The notes under the pieces were generated by a model. It searched no databases, was not told the origin of the DNA, and saw nothing but the letters and a program-made list of their open reading frames with translations. A stretch of DNA of 64,000 nt from Hymenobacter sp. H14-R3 (lineage in GTDB: Bacteria > Bacteroidota > Bacteroidia > Cytophagales > Hymenobacteraceae). A program made the translations under genes and the position numbers. The DNA lies in the NCBI RefSeq assembly GCF_030063445.1, contig NZ_JASITD010000006.1, positions 1-64,000 on the forward strand, read 5' to 3'. Each line of letters begins with the position of its first letter. Position 1 is the first letter of the stretch. Shown here in pieces: positions 59,058 through 64,000 of the stretch.

Positions 59058-61610
59058 CTACATGGGGTCCACGTCCACCACTAGGCGCGCCTGACGGTAT
59101 TCCTTCTGGTCGCGCACCACGTCCAGCGCAGCGCAAATGGCCATTTTAGCCGCCTTCAATACCGTGTGCTCGCGGCTGAGCTTGATAACGATTTCCTGCA
59201 AAAAGAAATTGCGAATGCGGAAAATGTAGGGCGCTTCCGGCCCCAGTACCGGCCCGCGCCCCAGGCGGTCGGCCAGTTCCTGAGTGAGCAGGATGGCGGC
59301 GCGCTGGGCCAGTTCCTGGTCCACATGCTTCACCGTGAGCTTGATAATGCGGGCGAAGGGCGGGTACTCGTGCTCGCGCCGCTGCGTTATCTCGTACTCG
59401 TAAAACTCCAGGTAGTCGTTGCGGATAACCTTATCGAAAATAACCTGCGTGGGGTCGCCGGTCTGAATCAACACCTTGCCTTTCTTGCCCTTACGGCCCG
59501 CCCGGCCGCTCACCTGCACAAACATCTGGTAGGCCCGCTCGTGCGCCCGGTAGTCGGGGTAGTGAATGATGGCATCGGCGTTGACGATGCCCACCAGGCT
59601 CACGTTCTCAAAGTCGAGGCCCTTGGTTACCATCTGGGTACCCACGAGCACGTTGGTTTTCTGCTGCTCAAAGTCGCCGATAATCTGCTGGTAGGCGTTT
59701 TTGGCGCGGGTCGTGTCTAGGTCCATGCGCTGCACGTTGGCCTGGGGCAACATTATTTTGAGGTCGTCTTCCAGCTTCTCGGTACCGAAGCCCTGGGTGC
59801 GCAGCGCACGCGAGCCGCAGGCCGGGCACTGGCTGGGCATGCCCTCGTGGTAGCCGCAGTAGTGGCAGCGCAGCTCGTGGGCATGCTTGTGGTAGCTCAG
59901 GCTCACGGCGCAGCTCTGGCACTTGGGAATGTACCCGCAGTCGTTGCACTCCGTGACCGGGGCGTAGCCGCGCCGGTTCTGGAACAGGATAATCTGCTCG
60001 TTCTGGGCCAGCTTGCTTTCCATCGCGGTCAGCAGGTCGGATGAGAAGTGGTTGTGCATCTTCTTCTCAGCGCGCAGCTTGCGGGTATCAATCAGCTCAA
60101 TCTCCGGCATGCCCGCCTCGCCAAAACGCTTGCTGAGCGTAACCAAGCCATAGCGGCCCATGCGGGCCTGGTAGTAGGTTTCCACGGCCGGCGTGGCCGA
60201 GCCTAGCAGTACCTTGGCTCCCTGAAAGTTACCCATCATCAGGGCCACTTCGCGGGCATTGTAGCGCGGGGCGGGGTCGTACTGCTTGTAGGAGCTTTCG
60301 TGCTCCTCATCCACAATAATCAGGCTCAGGTTATCGTAGGGCAGAAACACCGCCGAGCGCACGCCCACCACCACCTGGAAGCGACCCGAGAGCACGCCGT
60401 TCCACACCTCCACCCGCTCGTTGTCCGAAAACTTGGAGTGGTAAACCCCTAGCCGCGAGCCAAATACGCGCATGAGGCGGGTCACAATCTGGGCCGTGAG
60501 CGCAATTTCGGGCAGCAGGTACAGCACCTGCCCGCCGCCATCTAACGCATTGCGAATGAGGTCGATATAAATCTCCGTTTTACCCGAGCCCGTCACGCCG
60601 TGCAGCAGCACAATGTCTTTCTGCCCGAACAGACTCATCACCTCATCGCGGGCCACTACCTGAGCCTCGTTGAGCTGAAAAGGCATCTGGGCCACCGGGT
60701 TCTCATCGAGCGGAAAGCGCGACACAATCTGGTCGAACTGCTCCAGTATCCCGTTCTTTATCAACGTGTTCACCGCCGAGGCCGAGAGGTGGGGCGAGCT
60801 AGTGAGGTACGCCTTCTCAATGCCCAGGTGGTTGAGGTGCTCGTCGTGGTGCACCGGCACGCGCTGCAAGTACTTCAGCAGCACATCTACCTGTTTGGGC
60901 TTGCTGGCCAAGTCCTCAAACAGCTTCTCGACCGAGCCGGCGGTGAGGTGGTGGTGCGCCAGGCGCACCTTTTTAAGCACCTTGGGCGAGTATTTATCGG
61001 AAAGCTGCTCAAACAGAAAAATAATGTCCTTCTGCATCAAGGACTTCAGCACTTTGTGAAACGAGGCCACGCCCAACAGGTCACCTACCTCAGTAAAGGT
61101 CAGGGCTTTGCCTTCTTCACTGCGTAGGTTGTCCACAATGCGCGTTTCCCTCTCATCGAGAGGGTATGGGCTGCCATCGGCCACAAAAGCTGGGTGCAGC
61201 TGAATGCGCGACTCGGAGCTGAGCTTGAGCGCGGCCGGCAGCGCGGCGTTAATGACCTCGCCCAGCGTGCAGAGGTAATACTCACTTATCCAGCGAAATA
61301 GCTTGAGCTGGGGCTGCGTCACCACGGGTGCATCGTCGATAAATTCGAGGATGTACTTGGCTTGGTAGTCCTTGGGCGGCATTTCGTGCACGGCGGCCAC
61401 AATGCAGCTCAGCGTGCGCTTGGCCCCAAACTGCACGATGACCCGGCCCCCGACTACCACGTTGTCGTTCAGCTCAAACGGCACCCGGTAGGTGTAGAGC
61501 TTGGGCAGGGGCAGGGGCAAAATCACGTCCACGAACAGCGTCACGCGGTCGGGCGTGGCCGCTGGCGCGGGGGTAGGGGAGGCAAATTCGAACGTAAGCG
61601 ACACGGGCAA
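59058..61610 (-). CDS. priA: Primosomal protein N' (replication restart helicase)
   Basis: Encodes 850 aa from a TTG at 61610 (a GTG at 61604 is the alternative), since no ATG precedes VILPLPLPKLYTYRVP, the usual N-terminal DNA-binding motif. It holds helicase motifs GVTGSGKTEIYIDLI (Walker A) and DEEHESSYKQ (DEAH-like), and a zinc-binding region with paired cysteines (CNDCGYIPKCQSC, CHYCGYH, CPACGS). It reloads the replisome at stalled forks. It lies after a bidirectional terminator and upstream of a YyaL-type gene on the same strand. Confidence 0.96.
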   Translation of the reverse strand: MPVSLTFEFASPTPAPAATPDRVTLFVDVILPLPLPKLYTYRVPFELNDNVVVGGRVIVQFGAKRTLSCIVAAVHEMPPKDYQAKYILEFIDDAPVVTQPQLKLFRWISEYYLCTLGEVINAALPAALKLSSESRIQLHPAFVADGSPYPLDERETRIVDNLRSEEGKALTFTEVGDLLGVASFHKVLKSLMQKDIIFLFEQLSDKYSPKVLKKVRLAHHHLTAGSVEKLFEDLASKPKQVDVLLKYLQRVPVHHDEHLNHLGIEKAYLTSSPHLSASAVNTLIKNGILEQFDQIVSRFPLDENPVAQMPFQLNEAQVVARDEVMSLFGQKDIVLLHGVTGSGKTEIYIDLIRNALDGGGQVLYLLPEIALTAQIVTRLMRVFGSRLGVYHSKFSDNERVEVWNGVLSGRFQVVVGVRSAVFLPYDNLSLIIVDEEHESSYKQYDPAPRYNAREVALMMGNFQGAKVLLGSATPAVETYYQARMGRYGLVTLSKRFGEAGMPEIELIDTRKLRAEKKMHNHFSSDLLTAMESKLAQNEQIILFQNRRGYAPVTECNDCGYIPKCQSCAVSLSYHKHAHELRCHYCGYHEGMPSQCPACGSRALRTQGFGTEKLEDDLKIMLPQANVQRMDLDTTRAKNAYQQIIGDFEQQKTNVLVGTQMVTKGLDFENVSLVGIVNADAIIHYPDYRAHERAYQMFVQVSGRAGRKGKKGKVLIQTGDPTQVIFDKVIRNDYLEFYEYEITQRREHEYPPFARIIKLTVKHVDQELAQRAAILLTQELADRLGRGPVLGPEAPYIFRIRNFFLQEIVIKLSREHTVLKAAKMAICAALDVVRDQKEYRQARLVVDVDPM

Positions 61611-61675
61611 AAACTAGCGGCAGGCGAATAGTAAAGATAACCCCGGCAGGGGCCCAGTGATTCCCGCCCGGCCGC

Positions 61676-63722
61676 CTAACGCTCGGCCAGCGCCAACTGC
61701 GCCAGCGCCTCGGCCACCGAGTGCACGGGCAGCTGGCACGCCTGATTGCGGCACACGTAGAACGTGGTTTTGTCGGTAGCACTGCGCCCTTGCAGTAATG
61801 GCAAGTCGCTGGTAGTCAAGCTGCCCGCCATAATATCATTGGGTAAGAATTGCCGGCTCAACTCGGCCCGAAACTCCTCAGCCTGCGGCCCGGTAATGGC
61901 CACCTCGGCCCCCGGCCGTAGCAGCGCCACGTAGAGGCTGGCCCAGTTGGTGAGGTGCTGCGGCTCCTTGGCGGCCAGTGCCTGCACTTGGCCCAGCATG
62001 GCGGTGGCCAGGGCCTGGTAGTCAGCGTTTTCGAGGTGGCGGCCCAGGCGCAGCAGGTTATTGGCCATCACCGAGTTGGAGCCGGGAATCACGTTGTCAA
62101 ACAGCTCTTTCTTGCGGGCGATGAGCGGCTCGGCGCTGGCATCGGTATAAAAGAACTGCTGCTCGGTGGGGTCAAAGAAATTGGCGAGCACGTAGGTAGT
62201 CAGCGCTTCGGCCTCGCGCAGCCAGCTTTCCGCAAAGGTGGCTTCGTAGAGGGCGAGGTAGGCCTCAATCACCAGCGCGTAGTCTTCCAGAAAGCCGTTG
62301 ATGGTGGCGCGGCCGTTCTTCCAAGTGCGAAACAGACGCGGCCCGTTGCGCAAGTTTTGCTGCAAGAACTCAGCATTACGCAGAGCCAACTCCAGAAACT
62401 CGGCTTCGCCAAAAGCCCGGTAGGCGGCCACCAGTCCGCTGAGCATGAGGGCGTTCCAGCCGGTCAGCACCTTGTCGTCGAGGCCGGGCCGCACGCGCTG
62501 GATGCGGGCAGCCAGCAAAGCCTTTTGCCAGCCGTGGATGAGCTTGGCCAGCACGGGAGGCTCCAGGTCGTGAGCTTCGGCAAAGGCGGCATCCGTCTGG
62601 CGGCGGTGCAGAATGTTGTTGCCGTGCTCCCAGTTGCCCACGCCCGTGCAGCTATAGTAGGCAGCGGCCAGCGGTTCCTCATCGCCCAGAATAGCCTGCA
62701 ATTCTTCGCGGGTCCAGACGTAAAACTTGCCTTCCTCGCCCTCGCTATCCGCATCCAGCGACGAGTAGAAGCCGCCCTCCGGGTTGGTGAGTTCGCGCCG
62801 TATCCAGGCCACCGTCTGGTACACCACCTCGCGGTACAGCGGGTCCTGCGTCACCTGAAATGCCTCGCTGTAGAGGCTGAGCAGCTGGCCGTTATCATAC
62901 AGCATTTTCTCGAAGTGCGGCACCAGCCACTCGGCATCGACCGAGTAGCGGGCGAAGCCGCCGCCCACCTGGTCGTAAATGCCGCCCAACGCCATCTCAC
63001 GTAGCGTTAGGTTCACTTGGCTCAGCACCTGCTGGCTGTCCGAAATGTGGTGCGCCCGCAGCAAAAACCGCCAGATGCTGGGCATCGGAAACTTAGGTGC
63101 CCGGTTGGTGCCGCCCCGCTCCCGGTCGTAGCACGTTGCTATGTTATAGGCTAATAGCTTGAATTCCTGTTCGTTGACTTTTGCGCTCGCTGGCTCGTCC
63201 AGCGCGCCGTATTTCGCCAGCTCGCTGGTTTGCAGCACCTGCACAAAGCGCTCGGCCGAACCATCCAGCTCGGCGCGGTGCTCGCCGGCGTAGGCCTGGG
63301 CAATGTTTTCGAGCAGCTTCACCCAGTTGGTGGGCGCGAAGTAGGTGCCGCCATAAAACGGCTTTGCCTCGGGCGTGAGCATTACGTTGAGCGGCCAACC
63401 GCCTTGCACGCCCATTGCCTGCACCGCCTCCATATACACCTGGTCCACGTCGGGCCGCTCCTCGCGGTCTACCTTAATGCACACGAAGTACTCGTTCATC
63501 ACCCGCGCTATCTGCTCGTTCTCAAACGATTCGCGCTCCATTACGTGGCACCAGTGGCAGGCCGCGTAGCCAATGCTCACAATAATGGGCTTCTGCTCGG
63601 CCTGGGCCCGCGCCAAGGCATCCGGCCCACGGGTACCAGTCCACGGGGTTGTGGGCGTGTTGCAGCAGGTAGGGGCTGGTTTCGTGGGCCAAGCGGTTGG
63701 CGGGTGAAGAGGAAGCGGGCAT
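61676..63722 (-). pseudogene. Thioredoxin-domain (DUF255/YyaL) protein gene with a frameshift
   Basis: The N-terminus from ATG 63722 reads [20 protein letters not shown] and PVDWYPW, the expected start of the family. The frame then breaks between about 63616 and 63640. The remainder, starting [20 protein letters not shown], is in a different frame and keeps the thioredoxin-like CHWCH motif, the LTPEAKPFYGGTYFAP segment and a six-hairpin glycosidase-like C-terminal domain to 61676. The missing Gly-Pro bases suggest loss of about two bases. Either a recent mutation or a sequencing error would explain it. Family members resemble spermatogenesis-associated protein 20 and are of unclear function. 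Confidence 0.82.
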
Positions 63723-63747
63723 AGGAGCTGAATAAACCGGGTAAAAC

Positions 63748-63774
63748 AAAACCCAGCCGACTGGGCTGGGTTTT
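63748..63774 (-). terminator. Terminator of the basic C-terminal gene
   Basis: AAAACCCAGCC and GGCTGGGTTTT form an 11-bp stem, T-run on the minus strand, just after the stop at 63784. Confidence 0.88.
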
Positions 63775-63783
63775 GAGGAAAAA

Positions 63784-63999
63784 TCAGGTAGCGGGCGAAT
63801 CACCAGCTGGCGGCGTATCGGTGCCTGGTGGCTTGGCTCGCCGGGAAGTGGCAGCCTTGGCAACAGCCTTCCTAGCGGCTGGCTTTTTGGCTGCGGCATC
63901 TTTCCCGGTTGTTGGCTTCGAGCTGACATGCTTCTTGGTCGCCAGCTTCTTACCTGCCGGCCTAGCCGTGCGGGCGGTGGGCTTTTCTATCGTGGGCAT
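63784..63999 (-). CDS. Small basic Lys/Ala/Pro-rich protein, possibly truncated by window edge
   Basis: Reads [20 protein letters not shown] and continues with Lys/Ala/Thr-rich DNA-binding-type composition, ending PAGDSPAT. It is 71 aa from the ATG at 63999, but the window stops one base later, so a longer protein cannot be excluded. It resembles the AlaLysPro-rich tails of bacterial histone H1-like proteins. The terminator at 63748-63774 closes it. Confidence 0.6.
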   Translation of the reverse strand: MPTIEKPTARTARPAGKKLATKKHVSSKPTTGKDAAAKKPAARKAVAKAATSRRAKPPGTDTPPAGDSPAT

Positions 64000-64000
64000 C

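Overview
The window looks like chromosome from a high-GC Bacteroidota of the Hymenobacter/Cytophagales type. The reasons are the purH and mreBCD neighbourhood, TonB-dependent receptors with an N-terminal carboxypeptidase-like domain, a type IX-secreted (T9SS) protein remnant, several OmpA lipoproteins, and promoters of the Bacteroidota form (TTG, about 21 bases, TACCTTTG). No phage or plasmid backbone was seen. One IS481-type transposase is cut by the left edge.

Layout. 1-3234 (minus): IS481-type start, then a NodS-like methyltransferase, a PIG-L deacetylase and an acyl-CoA dehydrogenase-like gene that form a small-molecule or lipid-modification cluster. 3466-16822 (plus): purH, a Na+/H+ antiporter, mreB-mreC-mreD, a very large alpha-2-macroglobulin and a secreted Ala/Lys/His-rich histone-like protein. 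17080-24922 (mostly minus): decayed GH28 polygalacturonase, 2Fe-2S ferredoxin and its NADP reductase, a lipoprotein nuclease, ECF sigma factor, barrel protein, tRNA-Arg, TVP38-type membrane protein and DUF2167 protein. 25105-34835 (plus): trans-sulfuration enzyme, GDSL hydrolase, metallo-beta-lactamase-fold hydrolase and two tandem TonB-dependent receptors. 34962-41849: broken T9SS-exported gene, OmpA-type envelope proteins, accD and an endonuclease III-like gene. 41940-49668: radical SAM protein, gamma-carbonic anhydrase, small lipoproteins, RDD protein, CNNM/CBS protein, an unusual 124-nt tRNA-like gene with its own promoter and terminator, an Lrp regulator and thioredoxin. 49763-63999: dnaE, fatty-acid desaturase, PAP2 phosphatase, aminopeptidase P, an exported methyltransferase, priA, a frameshifted YyaL-type gene and a basic C-terminal gene.

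How the genes work together. Most are housekeeping: purine synthesis, cell shape, fatty-acid synthesis, replication and restart, redox. They are interleaved with envelope genes (OmpA, TonB receptors, lipoproteins, alpha-2-macroglobulin). The 3' ends are unusually well marked by hairpin terminators.

The most striking feature is the density of palindromic intergenic repeats. At least eight families occur. They lie between operon genes, overlap a stop codon, form the 5' end of one gene, and one has entered the alpha-2-macroglobulin reading frame without breaking it. Three genes are visibly broken: GH28, the T9SS protein (with a clean 8-bp tandem duplication) and the YyaL-type gene. The best candidates for something undescribed are the tRNA-like RNA at 46487-46610 and the NodS/PIG-L/acyl-CoA dehydrogenase cluster.
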